Source of the DNA: Levilactobacillus fujinensis
GTDB lineage: Bacteria; Bacillota; Bacilli; Lactobacillales; Lactobacillaceae
Direction: 5' to 3'
Assembly: GCF_003946335.1 (NCBI RefSeq)
Contig: NZ_RHNX01000018.1
Span: 1 to 58,654, forward strand
DNA: 58,654 nucleotides
The position numbers and the translations under genes are program-made. The notes beneath the pieces are model-generated. The model was not told the DNA's origin. It saw only the letters and a program-made list of their open reading frames with translations, and made no database searches. Below, one piece after another: positions 37,314 to 46,506 of the stretch (the first letter of the stretch is position 1; each line of letters starts with the position of its first letter).

Positions 37314-38189
37314 TTACTTCGTCAAATACATTGCGCGCAATTGTGCCTTCTTATGAGCATTTAAGCCAATCTGCGTCTTCAAAAAGTTGTCAACTGAACC
37401 ATACTTCTTGTCAATCGTCTTGTATGCAGCGTTCAAGTAAGCTTTCTTGACTGCCTTCAACCGACGGAAGTTTGCTCGGGCGTCCTTGTTCGTCGTCAAT
37501 TTATCCATAGCGGAGATTGCAATCTTGTTTTCCTTAGCCAGATTATGATTAGAACGTAAGTATTCCTTCATGATCGTCTGCTTGCTGACACCCATCGCAG
37601 ACAAGAAGAGCATGGCACCGATCCCGGTCCGGTCTTTACCATCTGTACAGTGGAAGAGCGTTGACCCATTCTTTTGTTTGAGTAACTGGTTAAAGAAGAC
37701 CTTATAGCCCTTGATTGAAATCTTGTCACTTACCAAACCTTGGTAAAATTCTGGCATGTGGTTGGGGTCCATAGTTGCTAGCTGTTGGGCAAATTCTTCT
37801 TGTGAGTTTCCCCCAAAGTTAGAGTCCTTAACGACACCATCTTTGATATATTTTACGTTAGCAATCTTAACGTCAGGTGTGTTCTTAATTTCATTACCAG
37901 AACGGAAATCAACCACCGTTTTCAGCTTATACGTTGACTTAATGACCTTAACATCATTTTTCGTGTAGTTGATCATCTTGTTCGAGCGAATAATCCGATG
38001 GGCCTTGATTCGGTGACCATTCTTGGTCTTGATACCGCCCATGTCCTGAACGTTGCTAGCACCCTTTAAAGGAATTTTCGTCCCATAAACCGTTTTACTT
38101 GCCGCATTAGCAACAACTGGCGCGCCCATGCTCCCGAACAGCATTGTTCCCAATACAACGGTTAAGCCGGTCTTCATCATATGATTCAT
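37314..38189 (-). CDS. Secreted tyrosine-protein phosphatase
   Basis: A 291-aa protein with a cleavable signal peptide (hydrophobic core LTVVLGTMLFGSMGA, cleavage likely after ANA near residue 30). The phosphatase loop HCTDGKDRTG holds the CX5R catalytic signature, as in the lipid/tyrosine phosphatase family of Listeria LipA and mycobacterial PtpB. RNLQD-like substrate motif seen as SNVQDMGG near residue 45. GGGGAGG lies nine bases before the ATG. A cre-like box lies just upstream, so expression probably follows carbon status. Its extracellular substrate is unknown. Confidence 0.88.
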   Translation of the reverse strand: MNHMMKTGLTVVLGTMLFGSMGAPVVANAASKTVYGTKIPLKGASNVQDMGGIKTKNGHRIKAHRIIRSNKMINYTKNDVKVIKSTYKLKTVVDFRSGNEIKNTPDVKIANVKYIKDGVVKDSNFGGNSQEEFAQQLATMDPNHMPEFYQGLVSDKISIKGYKVFFNQLLKQKNGSTLFHCTDGKDRTGIGAMLFLSAMGVSKQTIMKEYLRSNHNLAKENKIAISAMDKLTTNKDARANFRRLKAVKKAYLNAAYKTIDKKYGSVDNFLKTQIGLNAHKKAQLRAMYLTK

Positions 38190-38226
38190 CTTTTGTTTCC
38201 TCCCCGAGATATGTATCTCCTCCAGT

Positions 38227-38240
38227 TGTAAACGTTACCA
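38227..38240. promoter_or_regulatory. cre-like box upstream of the phosphatase gene
   Basis: TGTAAACGTTACCA differs from the consensus TGWAANCGNTNWCA at one base and lies 38 bp before the start. Confidence 0.55.
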
Positions 38241-38403
38241 TAATTTGAATACCCCGTAAAGGTTTTATCCATATTTTATATTACAATTATGAACTAGATT
38301 GGTCGACAATTGGTATAGTTAGCCTACTTCCACTACCGAGTCATCCCCTTACCCGCCAACAATTCAGCATGTCATACTTAACATGATTAAGGGGGTGAGC
38401 CAC

Positions 38404-39141
38404 ATGAAACAGTGGCAGAAAGCATACACTATTGGCGTCGTCATTCTAGCGCTCTGGTCCATTATATTAGCCATTCTCGACTTCTCCAACCTCATTCACA
38501 TTCAGGAACTCCCTTGGTCCGTGATGGACGATGGCATTCTAGCCATCTTTACCGTCGACTACATCGTACGGTTTGGGCGGGCCAAACAAAAATGGGTCTT
38601 CTTCCGACACAACATTTTCGACCTGCTCGCTATCATTCCCTTAAATACCATTTTTAGTTTCTTCCGTCTAGCACGAGTCACCCGCTTATTTCGACTCGTC
38701 CGGCTATTTCGCTTCGTACGTTTGGTCGGTTTCATTGGCAAGCTACGCCACACCTTGAAACGCTTTTTGCGCACCAACGGGTTCATTTATTTAGTCTGGG
38801 CCTGCATGGCAATTCTGATTCTGGCCGCCACCCTTTACTCCTATGCCGAACACGTTTCCTGGGGAGAAGCGCTCTGGTGGGCCATTGCCACGGCCACCAC
38901 GGTAGGCTACGGCGATGTCGCACCGCACACGGCTATCGGCAAAGTTGCGGCCACAATCCTTATGCTAGTGGGCATCGGCTTTATCGGTGCACTGACCAGT
39001 ACCATCACGACTTACTTCGCCAATCGGGGTAAGTCGTCTGAGTACCAACGGGTGACCAGGCAACTAGCGACAATCGAAAAACAGAATCGGGAGTTACGTG
39101 ACCTCCTACAAGAATTGCGACAAACCAAAGATGATGACTGA
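38404..39141 (+). CDS. Voltage-gated potassium channel
   Basis: A 245-aa membrane protein. A hydrophobic first segment (YTIGVVILALWSIILAIL) and others follow, then an S4-type voltage sensor with repeated arginines (RLARVTRLFRLVRLFRFVR, about residues 90-110). The pore loop carries the K+ selectivity filter TTVGYGD (about residue 170), and a C-terminal coiled-coil-like tail ends the protein. I chose the ATG at 38404, preceded by AAGGGGGTGAG, over the upstream ATG at 38383. It resembles the Kv channel type known from Listeria. No operon partner is seen. Confidence 0.9.
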   Translation: MKQWQKAYTIGVVILALWSIILAILDFSNLIHIQELPWSVMDDGILAIFTVDYIVRFGRAKQKWVFFRHNIFDLLAIIPLNTIFSFFRLARVTRLFRLVRLFRFVRLVGFIGKLRHTLKRFLRTNGFIYLVWACMAILILAATLYSYAEHVSWGEALWWAIATATTVGYGDVAPHTAIGKVAATILMLVGIGFIGALTSTITTYFANRGKSSEYQRVTRQLATIEKQNRELRDLLQELRQTKDDD

Positions 39142-39342
39142 AGACTGGCAGTTCCAAAACATCTAATATGGCCGTTGTAACAGCGATATTAGGATTAAAA
39201 CTGGGAATTGTGGTACTCACCGCAGTCCCCTTTTTACTGGCAAAACGTCACTGTTCGCCACTCCCCTCGCAACATCTACGCAACCACTTCTCTTCCACCA
39301 CGCTTCAATGATATAATACGGGTTAAAAGGAGTGCTGCATTC

Positions 39343-40746
39343 ATGGAAAAACGAATTAAAGGTTCATGTACTACCATTTTGGTTGGGAAAAAGGCGTCAC
39401 TCGACGGTTCAACGATTATTTCTCGGAACGACGATGGTCACGAAGCCCTCGACCCTGAAAAATTTGTCGTGGTTAACCCTGCCGACCAGCCACGCGATTA
39501 CAAGGCCGTTATCAGTGGCGTCGAAGTTAAGTTGCCCGATAATCCACTGCGTTATACGTCCATCCCAAACTCAATTCTAACGAATGGTATCTGGCCAGCC
39601 GCTGGTATCAACAGTGACAACATTGCCATGTCCGCTACTGAAACGATCACGACTAACTCTCGCGTCTTGGGTATTGACCCTTACGTTGCTGGTGGTATCG
39701 GTGAAGAAGACTTGGTAACGTTGGTCTTACCTTACATTCACAGTGCCCGCGAAGGGGTTGAACGTTTGGGTAGTCTCTTAAAAGAATACGGGACCTACGA
39801 ACCAAACGGGATTGCCTTTTCCGACAACAACGAAATCTGGTGGCTAGAAACCATCGGTGGCCACCACTGGGCTGCTAAGCGGATTCCAGATGATGCCTAC
39901 GTTGTCGCTCCTAACCGGATGAACATTGACTTCTTTGATTTCAGCGCCGACGACACTCTGGCTTCGGCTGACCTGGAAGACATGATTGCATCCTACAGTT
40001 TGAATCCTGATTTCGACACGGTTAATCTGCGTCACATCTTCGGGAGTGCTTCCACCAAGGACACGGTCTACAACAACCCCCGTGCCTGGTTCGGTCAGAA
40101 GTACTTCTCCCCAGATGTTGAGCAGGACCCTCAGGACCAAGACCTGCCATTCATCTGCCACGCCAACCGCAAGATTTCCATTGAAGACGTTAAGTATGTA
40201 TTGAGTTCTCACTTCGAAAACACAAAGTATGACGTTTACGGCGACGGCTCTGAATCTGACAAGACAAAGTTCCGCCCAATTGGGATCAACCGGAATCACG
40301 ATGTGCACATTTTACAGATCAGAAATAACGTGCCCGACAGCATTGCCGGTATTCACTGGTTAGCCTTTGGTGCCAACACGTTCAACACGGTCGTTCCTTT
40401 CTACGCTAACGTGGATGACACGCCAGCCGTTTACAAGGATGCTGATGGCACGTTTAACTTGAATCATATGTACTGGTTAAGTTGCACCACGGCCTTGCTG
40501 GGTGACACGGACTACGACCTATACGTCGACTTCCGTAACACCTTCGCCCTGGAAGCCATGGGTGCATACCGCAAGATTCAAAATGACACGGACGCCGCTA
40601 TTAAGAACGGTGCCGACGTTAAGCTTCTGAAGGACGCTAACGAAAAGTTGTCCAACGAATCCTTCTCCCGTCAAACCAAGTTACTTGGTGACATGGTGAC
40701 ATTTGGTTCAGAACACATGAAGTTGCGGTACAATTTAAACGATTAA
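39343..40746 (+). CDS. pepD: C69-family dipeptidase
   Basis: A 467-aa N-terminal-nucleophile peptidase cleaving dipeptides. The catalytic cysteine is Cys9 in GSCTTILVGKKAS, followed by DGSTIISRNDDG as in lactobacillar PepD proteins. The ATG at 39343 has AAAAGGAG ten bases before; the frame open from 39208 would bury the Cys and has no binding site. Monocistronic, followed by a terminator. Cytoplasmic, part of peptide nutrition. Confidence 0.93.
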   Translation: MEKRIKGSCTTILVGKKASLDGSTIISRNDDGHEALDPEKFVVVNPADQPRDYKAVISGVEVKLPDNPLRYTSIPNSILTNGIWPAAGINSDNIAMSATETITTNSRVLGIDPYVAGGIGEEDLVTLVLPYIHSAREGVERLGSLLKEYGTYEPNGIAFSDNNEIWWLETIGGHHWAAKRIPDDAYVVAPNRMNIDFFDFSADDTLASADLEDMIASYSLNPDFDTVNLRHIFGSASTKDTVYNNPRAWFGQKYFSPDVEQDPQDQDLPFICHANRKISIEDVKYVLSSHFENTKYDVYGDGSESDKTKFRPIGINRNHDVHILQIRNNVPDSIAGIHWLAFGANTFNTVVPFYANVDDTPAVYKDADGTFNLNHMYWLSCTTALLGDTDYDLYVDFRNTFALEAMGAYRKIQNDTDAAIKNGADVKLLKDANEKLSNESFSRQTKLLGDMVTFGSEHMKLRYNLND

Positions 40747-40750
40747 AAGA

Positions 40751-40784
40751 AAAACCCTCCTCAGTCTGGGGAAGGTTTTTTTTA
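40751..40784 (+). terminator. Terminator of the C69 dipeptidase gene
   Basis: AAAACC-TCC and GGA-GGTTTT pair with one mismatch, followed by a run of eight T. Confidence 0.8.
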
Positions 40785-40787
40785 TTG

Positions 40788-41342
40788 TTAGATGACATCA
40801 CGAATATCACGCATTGCGATAAATAAAGGATACGTCTCCGGAAAAACGGCTACACGATCGTAATTCATATGCAAATACTTGAATCCAAAATGTTGATAAA
40901 ACTCGACAGCACCCGGTAAAGCTGATACTTGAACACCTGAGACACCAATATTCAGTTGGTCTCTGGCTATCAAGATATCTTGAAATAAACTTTTTAATAG
41001 CATGGTACCATGTCGTTTTCTTTGAAACTGCTTATCTACACCTAACCAAGTTAGTTCAATTGCTGGGAAAGGAATTATTGAAACGTCATTTCCCATCGTC
41101 TCAAGAGTACCAAGCAGTGACGCATCATACGGATTCTTAACCTCAACAATACTTGCTGCCAAAGAGTAAAAGCCAATAATTTTCTCTTGATCCTCCGTAA
41201 AGAATACAGTGGTTGAAAAAATATCTCGTTGTTCGCGGTTCACTGCATTCCGATATAAAAAGTCATCTACAACACTTTCCCCACTAGTAAAGTGCTTCAG
41301 CGACACACCACTTGGTAACTTACGTATATTGGTCTTATACAT
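40788..41342 (-). CDS. GNAT acetyltransferase, probable toxin
   Basis: A 184-aa GCN5-type acetyltransferase. LTWLGVDKQFQRKRHGTMLL is the acetyl-CoA binding segment (about residues 108-125), followed by GVQVSALPGAVEFYQHFGFKYL typical of the fold. An N-terminal GESVVDDFLYRNAV segment resembles TacT-like tRNA-acetylating toxins. It starts at ATG 41342, inside the last codons of a 57-codon gene (8-base overlap), which is the usual layout of a toxin-antitoxin pair. The toxin role is inferred from fold, size and layout; an ordinary acetyltransferase remains possible. Confidence 0.75.
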   Translation of the reverse strand: MYKTNIRKLPSGVSLKHFTSGESVVDDFLYRNAVNREQRDIFSTTVFFTEDQEKIIGFYSLAASIVEVKNPYDASLLGTLETMGNDVSIIPFPAIELTWLGVDKQFQRKRHGTMLLKSLFQDILIARDQLNIGVSGVQVSALPGAVEFYQHFGFKYLHMNYDRVAVFPETYPLFIAMRDIRDVI

Positions 41343-41508
41343 CAAAATTGGCTCTTCTTAATGCTGCTGATATTTTATCAATCTCGTGCTGTTCATTAAC
41401 CGTACGTTCTTGGTTTTGGGGGGCAAGCAGGTTCATAACATATCTCAGTTCTTTCCTACTTTTGACTTCAATCACTTGTTTTAAATCATTACTTTCAGTC
41501 ACAGACAT
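41335..41508 (-). CDS. Small protein, candidate antitoxin, 57 aa
   Basis: A 57-codon frame starting MSVTESNDLKQVIEV and ending RRANFDV, with AAGGGGGA eight bases before the ATG. It overlaps the start of the GNAT gene by eight bases. It is charged and probably helical, without a clear ribbon-helix-helix motif, unlike the DUF1778 antitoxins of known TacAT pairs. It is the likely antitoxin or regulator of the GNAT protein; this is inferred from the arrangement. Confidence 0.65.
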   Translation of the reverse strand: MSVTESNDLKQVIEVKSRKELRYVMNLLAPQNQERTVNEQHEIDKISAALRRANFDV

Positions 41509-41768
41509 TTGAATTTCCCCCTTAATTTTGTATTCAGTTTAACTCTGCTCGGAAGTCTATCTACTACAGAATCTTTACGTTCCACCAAGCATAACTGTCT
41601 AACCCCATAAGTGTATAGCACAACCTCAAACTAATCGAAACAGATGGCCAACCGCTACATCAGCAATTGAGCACCCGTTTTCTTTATAATTTCAGTCACT
41701 AATTAAACCGTCATCATCCACAACAGCACATGTAACCACTAAGGCGCCACACCCGCTTGCACGTCAAC
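41509..41768. other. Intergenic stretch upstream of the GNAT pair
   Basis: AT-rich at first; must hold the promoter of the small protein/GNAT pair. No further gene supported. Confidence 0.4.
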
Positions 41769-41876
41769 CTAAAACTTGGGCTCATACTCAAAACCTAGCT
41801 TCTTATAGTAATCCAGCTTGCTAAAATGAATAAGAGCCAGCCCGCCCCCAAACCTTAATCGATCGAAAATAGTTCG
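41769..41876 (-). pseudogene. Remnant of an acetyltransferase-like gene
   Basis: A short minus-strand frame without start ends in LALIHFSKLDYYKKLGFEYE followed by PKF and a stop. The YYKKLGFE pattern is the usual end of GNAT acetyltransferases. The remaining gene is lost. The flanking 41877-42059 shows nothing supportable. Confidence 0.4.
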
Positions 41877-42061
41877 CTATCGCACCCATTCGTACCTCGC
41901 TTTCGGCCAACGTGAAAGCACGCAACCCCGACATCAACGAGTCATCCACTTCGTCGGGGTCACGTGCCTAATTTGTCGTCACTTATAGTTGCATTTAGTA
42001 TAGTATAACCATCGTTGTCGTGGGGATAACCGTCACTGTTCCGTCGCCTAGTAATCGTCAA

Positions 42062-42096
42062 AAAGCCCACTGAGAATTATTTCCCCAGTGAGCTTT
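42062..42096 (-). terminator. Terminator of pepN
   Basis: AAAGC-CACTG and CAGTG-GCTTT pair; the minus-strand transcript ends in UUUUU. Confidence 0.8.
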
Positions 42097-42108
42097 CATC
42101 ATGACACT

Positions 42109-44643
42109 TTACTTTACAGCTTGTGCAACGGCTTCATTCACAGCCGTCTTTTCATCCTCAATCAAGGCGACGCGAGTTTCGATGACCTTGGTATCCATCG
42201 TTATTTCCCGGGTTAACCCTGGGGTGTTCAACTTCGGTTCGAAGAAGGCCTTAAATTCAGCCAATCGTTCTGGTGTATGGAAAACGCCAGTCGTCACGGT
42301 AATGTACGTGGTAAATTCCATGTCGCCACCAACCGTGTCTTCCAACCATTGCCAGTCATTTCTGATCCAGTCCCAAGCGGCTTGTTCGCCTTTAGAATTG
42401 TTCAACACACCGCGGTACCAAGCCCGCAAGTCTTGCGGCTTAACGGTATCAGCATCTTCAAAGACACCAATCAATTTGGCAAGCAGCGCGGCGTCTCCCG
42501 TCGTTGGCAAGGCCGCAGCGAGGTCCGCCTTGTAGCTGGCATCGCTGGACTTCCGATAGTCATTCAAGAGCTGATCGAAGATTGTCGCGTCGCTAAAGTT
42601 CTCCACTTCATTGGCCAAAATGAAGACCCGCACAGATGCCGGCAACCCAGCTAAGTTGTCTTGATTGGCAACGAAAAGCTTGTGGGCAGCTGCAATCGAT
42701 TCCGGATTTTTGGCGTACAAGGCCGCGTTCAAAACAAATGGCCGCGTTAATTGGTCATCATTTGATTCGTCGGCTTTAGGCGTCCAGCCCAACCGGTCGA
42801 CTTGCTTAGCACTCAAGCGGTCAAACAACGTCCGTAAGGCTTTCTCTTCGGCAGAATCTGGCGTCACAAACTTCCGTAAGTTCCCAGCAACGCCGTAAAG
42901 CACATCGTTAACAACCGTAGAGTGGCTAACGCCAAAACGACTCAGCAATGGCACAATTGCCGCGTAAGAAATTTGCCGACCCTCAGCCAATAACCGTAAG
43001 TCTTGGAGCAATTGTAACTGGGCAATGGCATCCAAGCCGTCCAGGTTGGCCAAGATGTCTTGTAACAAGGTGTCGTCGTACTTCACGATGAAATGCGAGT
43101 TGTTGCCGACATTTAAGCGGAAAGGCTGACCATTCGTCTGTCGCAATTCGGCGTAGTCACCCAGGGTCACGGACTTGTCTGCCAAAATTTCAGGAACAGC
43201 ATCGTAGTTCCCATTAAGAGGGACTTGCCATTGCCGGCCAGCATCCTTACCTTCGCCGACAAAGAATTGTTGTTGGGTGATGGTCAATTTGCCATCACCC
43301 ACTGCGGCAGAAACGACTGGATAACCAGGTTGTTCGAGCCAAGAGTTCATGATCGCCCCAACATCCATACCAGAAGCGGCGCCCAGAGCAGCCCAGAGGT
43401 CGGCCCCGGTGGCGTTGCCATAATGGTGGGTCGCGAAGTAGTTCTTCAGACCAGCCCGCAAGGCATCGTCACCGATCAAGGCCCGAACCATGACCAACAT
43501 CCGTGCCCCCTTGGCGTAAACGATGGCACCGTCGAACAACGCGTCGATTTCGGCTGGATCTTCAACCTGCACGTGAACGGATTGGACACCGTCCGTGGCA
43601 TCCCGTTGCAGAGCCATTGGCGCTTCAGACGTCTGGAAGACTTCCCAGATGTGCCAGTCGGGTTCGATCGCGTCGATAGCAACGTATTCCATCATGTTGG
43701 CAAAACTCTCGTTCAACCAGAGGTCGTCCCACCACTTCATGGTAACCAGGTCACCGAACCATTGGTGAGCCAGTTCATGGGCAATAACCGTAGCGACCCG
43801 TTGCTTCGTTTCAAATGACGTATTGTCGGGATCTAAGACCAGGTAGGCTTCCCGGTAAGTAACCAGCCCCCAGTTTTCCATCGCGCCGGCTGAGAAGTCG
43901 GGTAAAGCCAACTGCCAAGAATGCGGGAGTGGATATGGTGTCTGGTAGAAGTCTTCGTAAAATTCAATGGACCGCTTAGCGATATCCAAGGCAAAGTCGA
44001 GTTCCTTAGGTTGGTGAGCTTTCGTGGAGAAAACGCCGACCTTGACGCCACTCTTAGTGGTCGTCAACTTGCTCTGCATTTCACCAAAAGCAAAGGCAAT
44101 CAGGTAGGAGGACATGCGAACCGTGGTGTCAAAGTAGTGAACGCCATTAATAACCTTCACTTCGGGCATGTTACTGATGACGGTCTCGCCTTCATGTTCG
44201 TCAAACTTGATAGCGAGGTCAAACGTAGCCTTGGCTTCGGGTTCATCGACACAAGGAAAGGCCTGACGGGCAGCGGTCGTTTCAAACTGTGTCCCGATCA
44301 ATTCCTTCTTTTCCCCGTTAAGTTCGTAGTAGGAGGGGTAGATTCCCATCATGCTGTCGGTCAGAGGCGCAGTGAAGTCGATGGCAACCGTGGTCTCACC
44401 GGTCTTGCCCAGGTCGATGTGAATGCCTTCGCTCTGGTCATCAAAGGTAAATGGCACGTCCTTACCGTCGGCTTTAACGGCGCTAATGGTCATAAACTTC
44501 TGATGAATCGCGATGCTAGTCTGTTTAGCATCACCGGTAATGGTGGACGTCCCGGCGATTACTTTCGTCGCCCGGTTGATATCGAGGTACACGTTGTAAT
44601 GTGTCGGTTGGAAAAGTTCGTAAAAATGTGTGGATTCTGCCAT
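42109..44643 (-). CDS. pepN: Aminopeptidase N PepN
   Basis: An 844-aa M1-family zinc aminopeptidase, usual length for lactobacilli. The exopeptidase motif GAMENWG and the zinc motif HELAHQWFG, with the third ligand glutamate in LWLNESFA, are visible at about residues 255-315. AAGGAG lies seven bases before the ATG. It is cytoplasmic and removes N-terminal residues from peptides. Single gene. Confidence 0.97.
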   Translation of the reverse strand: MAESTHFYELFQPTHYNVYLDINRATKVIAGTSTITGDAKQTSIAIHQKFMTISAVKADGKDVPFTFDDQSEGIHIDLGKTGETTVAIDFTAPLTDSMMGIYPSYYELNGEKKELIGTQFETTAARQAFPCVDEPEAKATFDLAIKFDEHEGETVISNMPEVKVINGVHYFDTTVRMSSYLIAFAFGEMQSKLTTTKSGVKVGVFSTKAHQPKELDFALDIAKRSIEFYEDFYQTPYPLPHSWQLALPDFSAGAMENWGLVTYREAYLVLDPDNTSFETKQRVATVIAHELAHQWFGDLVTMKWWDDLWLNESFANMMEYVAIDAIEPDWHIWEVFQTSEAPMALQRDATDGVQSVHVQVEDPAEIDALFDGAIVYAKGARMLVMVRALIGDDALRAGLKNYFATHHYGNATGADLWAALGAASGMDVGAIMNSWLEQPGYPVVSAAVGDGKLTITQQQFFVGEGKDAGRQWQVPLNGNYDAVPEILADKSVTLGDYAELRQTNGQPFRLNVGNNSHFIVKYDDTLLQDILANLDGLDAIAQLQLLQDLRLLAEGRQISYAAIVPLLSRFGVSHSTVVNDVLYGVAGNLRKFVTPDSAEEKALRTLFDRLSAKQVDRLGWTPKADESNDDQLTRPFVLNAALYAKNPESIAAAHKLFVANQDNLAGLPASVRVFILANEVENFSDATIFDQLLNDYRKSSDASYKADLAAALPTTGDAALLAKLIGVFEDADTVKPQDLRAWYRGVLNNSKGEQAAWDWIRNDWQWLEDTVGGDMEFTTYITVTTGVFHTPERLAEFKAFFEPKLNTPGLTREITMDTKVIETRVALIEDEKTAVNEAVAQAVK

Positions 44644-44720
44644 ATTTTTCTCCTTAAATTGTTAGAATAAACTCATTATACGACAATTGGTTGCGAGACG
44701 CCACGAATGATACGAGCAAA

Positions 44721-45203
44721 TTACCGTTGCCCCTGTTTTAACCAAGCTTCGACTTCGTGGCCATTAATCGCGTGCGTAAATCGTCGCCCGGGTTGCCAGT
44801 GAATACCCGGATAAGCGCAACGCAGACGGTCGTTAGCAACGGCAATCGGGGTGGAACTGGAGGTACAGAATTGCCAGACGGTTTTACCACGTAACAGATT
44901 CGTTTCCAGTAAGGTGTTGACCACATGAGGCACCTGACTCCACCAGATGGGTGCACCGAGATAGACGGTATCAGCCTGTTCAAGTAACCGCTGATTGGGC
45001 AATTGGATAGCGGGCCGAACGGTATCATCTGCCGATTCGAGCGAGACGCGACTAGTCGGATTGTGCCAGTCGAGGTCGTCGGACGTGTACGGTTGCTGTG
45101 GCTCGAGGGGCACTAATTGCGCCCCAGTCACCCGCGAGATCTTTTGCGCAACAACAGCGGTGTGCCCGGTACAAGAAAAGTATAAGACGATTTGTTTTGG
45201 CAT
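44721..45203 (-). CDS. Flavodoxin-like protein
   Basis: A 160-aa protein of flavodoxin fold. The FMN phosphate-binding loop is YFSCTGHTAVVAQ near residue 8, and APIWWSQVPHVVNTLL (about residue 85) is the conserved middle part of the flavodoxin_4 type. It probably binds FMN and acts as an electron carrier or quinone/NAD(P)H-linked reductase. AAAGGAG lies 11 bases before the ATG. Partner unknown. Confidence 0.82.
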   Translation of the reverse strand: MPKQIVLYFSCTGHTAVVAQKISRVTGAQLVPLEPQQPYTSDDLDWHNPTSRVSLESADDTVRPAIQLPNQRLLEQADTVYLGAPIWWSQVPHVVNTLLETNLLRGKTVWQFCTSSSTPIAVANDRLRCAYPGIHWQPGRRFTHAINGHEVEAWLKQGQR

Positions 45204-45281
45204 AAACGGGATAACTCCTTTCGGTAACGATTGCTTGCTAGTTATGTTAGTTATACACCTTGAACGTTACTAGAAGCCAAA

Positions 45282-45313
45282 AAGAGCACATTTCATCAGC
45301 GAAATGTGCTCTT
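45282..45313 (-). terminator. Terminator of uxuBA
   Basis: AAGAGCACATTTC and GAAATGTGCTCTT form a perfect stem; the minus-strand transcript ends in UUUUU. Confidence 0.8.
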
Positions 45314-45330
45314 AAATATTTAATTAAAGG

Positions 45331-45352
45331 CGTTCCAGCCCCTATCTGCCGG
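45331..45352. repeat. Dispersed intergenic repeat, copy B2
   Basis: The 22 bases differ from 8672-8693 at one position. This copy lies between the uxuA stop and its terminator. Confidence 0.55.
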
Positions 45353-45428
45353 TAAGCTAGTTTTAGGCTCACCATCGCTGTTCCAGCAGTCGTGAATGGT
45401 GTGTTTTAGCCCTCTCAATCTTCAGAGA

Positions 45429-46502
45429 TTACTTATTTTTCTCCAAAGCTTCCCAGAGCCCATTGAGATAGGTGATTCCCAATGCCCGATCGTACAAACC
45501 ATAACCAGGCACACCGTCTTCACCCCAGATATTGCGTCCATGGTCTGGCCGAATATAACCGTCAAAGTTCGTATCGTGCAATGCCTTCATGATCTCATAC
45601 ATATCCAGACTACCGCATTCGCTTAGGTGAGCCGATTCATGGAAGTCACCGTTATCATTCATAAACTTAATGTTGCGGGCATGAATGAATGGTGCGCGAT
45701 CCTTGCCAACAAATTCGCGGATAATAGCTGGCACATCGTTATCTGGATTTTCGCCTAAGGAACCGGTACAAATCGTAAAACCGTTGTACTTAGATTCATG
45801 CATCGCTTCAATCGCCCGCATATCTTCGGCATTCTTGTAGATCCGTGGCAACCCAAACAAAGGGCGCGGTGGATCGTCCGGGTGCATCGCCATCCGAACG
45901 TCGCATTCCTCACAGGTTGGAATGATGGCATCGAGGAAATACTTCATGTTTTCTCGGAGCTTAGCTTCGTCAACACCCTTATAAGCGTTGAAAAGTCCTT
46001 CAATTGTCGCCAAACGTTCTGGTTCCCAACCAGGTAAAACGTAACCATTAGCACCATTACGGGTAGAGTCAATGATTTCTTGTGGATCATCGGCAAGCTT
46101 TTCAGCTTCAAATGCCATATCATTAGAACCATCTGCTAAAACATAGTGCAGATCCGTCCGTAACCAATCAAATATCGGCATAAAGTTATAACAAATAACT
46201 TTGATCCCATATTCTGCTAAGTTACGAATCGTCTGCTTATAATTTTCGATGTATTCATCACGACTTGGTTTCCCAATCTTGATGTCATCGTGAATATTAA
46301 CAGATTCGATAACTTCCAGCTTCAAGCCGGCAGCTTCAACTTCTTGCTTAAGTTTGGCAATTTTTTCCTTTGGCCATACTTCGCCAACTGGTACGTCGAA
46401 TAACGCGCCGACAACCTGAGTGGTTCCAGGAATCTGACGAATATTTTGTAAGGTAATCGGGTCGTCATCCGGCCCATACCAGCGGAATCCCATATTTTTC
46501 AT
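45429..46502 (-). CDS. uxuA: Mannonate dehydratase UxuA
   Basis: A 357-aa TIM-barrel enzyme converting D-mannonate to 2-keto-3-deoxygluconate. MGFRWYGPDDDPITLQNIRQ, the IKVICYNFMPIFDW segment and MAMHPDDPPRP are characteristic of the family, as is RPDHGRNIWGE near the end. The ribosome binding site AGGAG lies inside the last codons of uxuB, and only four bases separate the two genes, so translation is probably coupled. Confidence 0.96.
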   Translation of the reverse strand: MKNMGFRWYGPDDDPITLQNIRQIPGTTQVVGALFDVPVGEVWPKEKIAKLKQEVEAAGLKLEVIESVNIHDDIKIGKPSRDEYIENYKQTIRNLAEYGIKVICYNFMPIFDWLRTDLHYVLADGSNDMAFEAEKLADDPQEIIDSTRNGANGYVLPGWEPERLATIEGLFNAYKGVDEAKLRENMKYFLDAIIPTCEECDVRMAMHPDDPPRPLFGLPRIYKNAEDMRAIEAMHESKYNGFTICTGSLGENPDNDVPAIIREFVGKDRAPFIHARNIKFMNDNGDFHESAHLSECGSLDMYEIMKALHDTNFDGYIRPDHGRNIWGEDGVPGYGLYDRALGITYLNGLWEALEKNK

Positions 46503-46506
46503 AAGC

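Noticed and set aside
39208-39342. Upstream extension of the C69 dipeptidase
   Set aside because: No ribosome binding site, not peptidase-like; it would bury the N-terminal catalytic cysteine.
41312-41512. Plus-strand 66-codon frame over the GNAT partner gene
   Set aside because: The opposite strand has the better ribosome binding site and the coupled overlap with the GNAT gene.
43225-44670. Long plus-strand frames opposite pepN
   Set aside because: They are antisense to a well-supported PepN gene and arise from its codon bias; no start signals.
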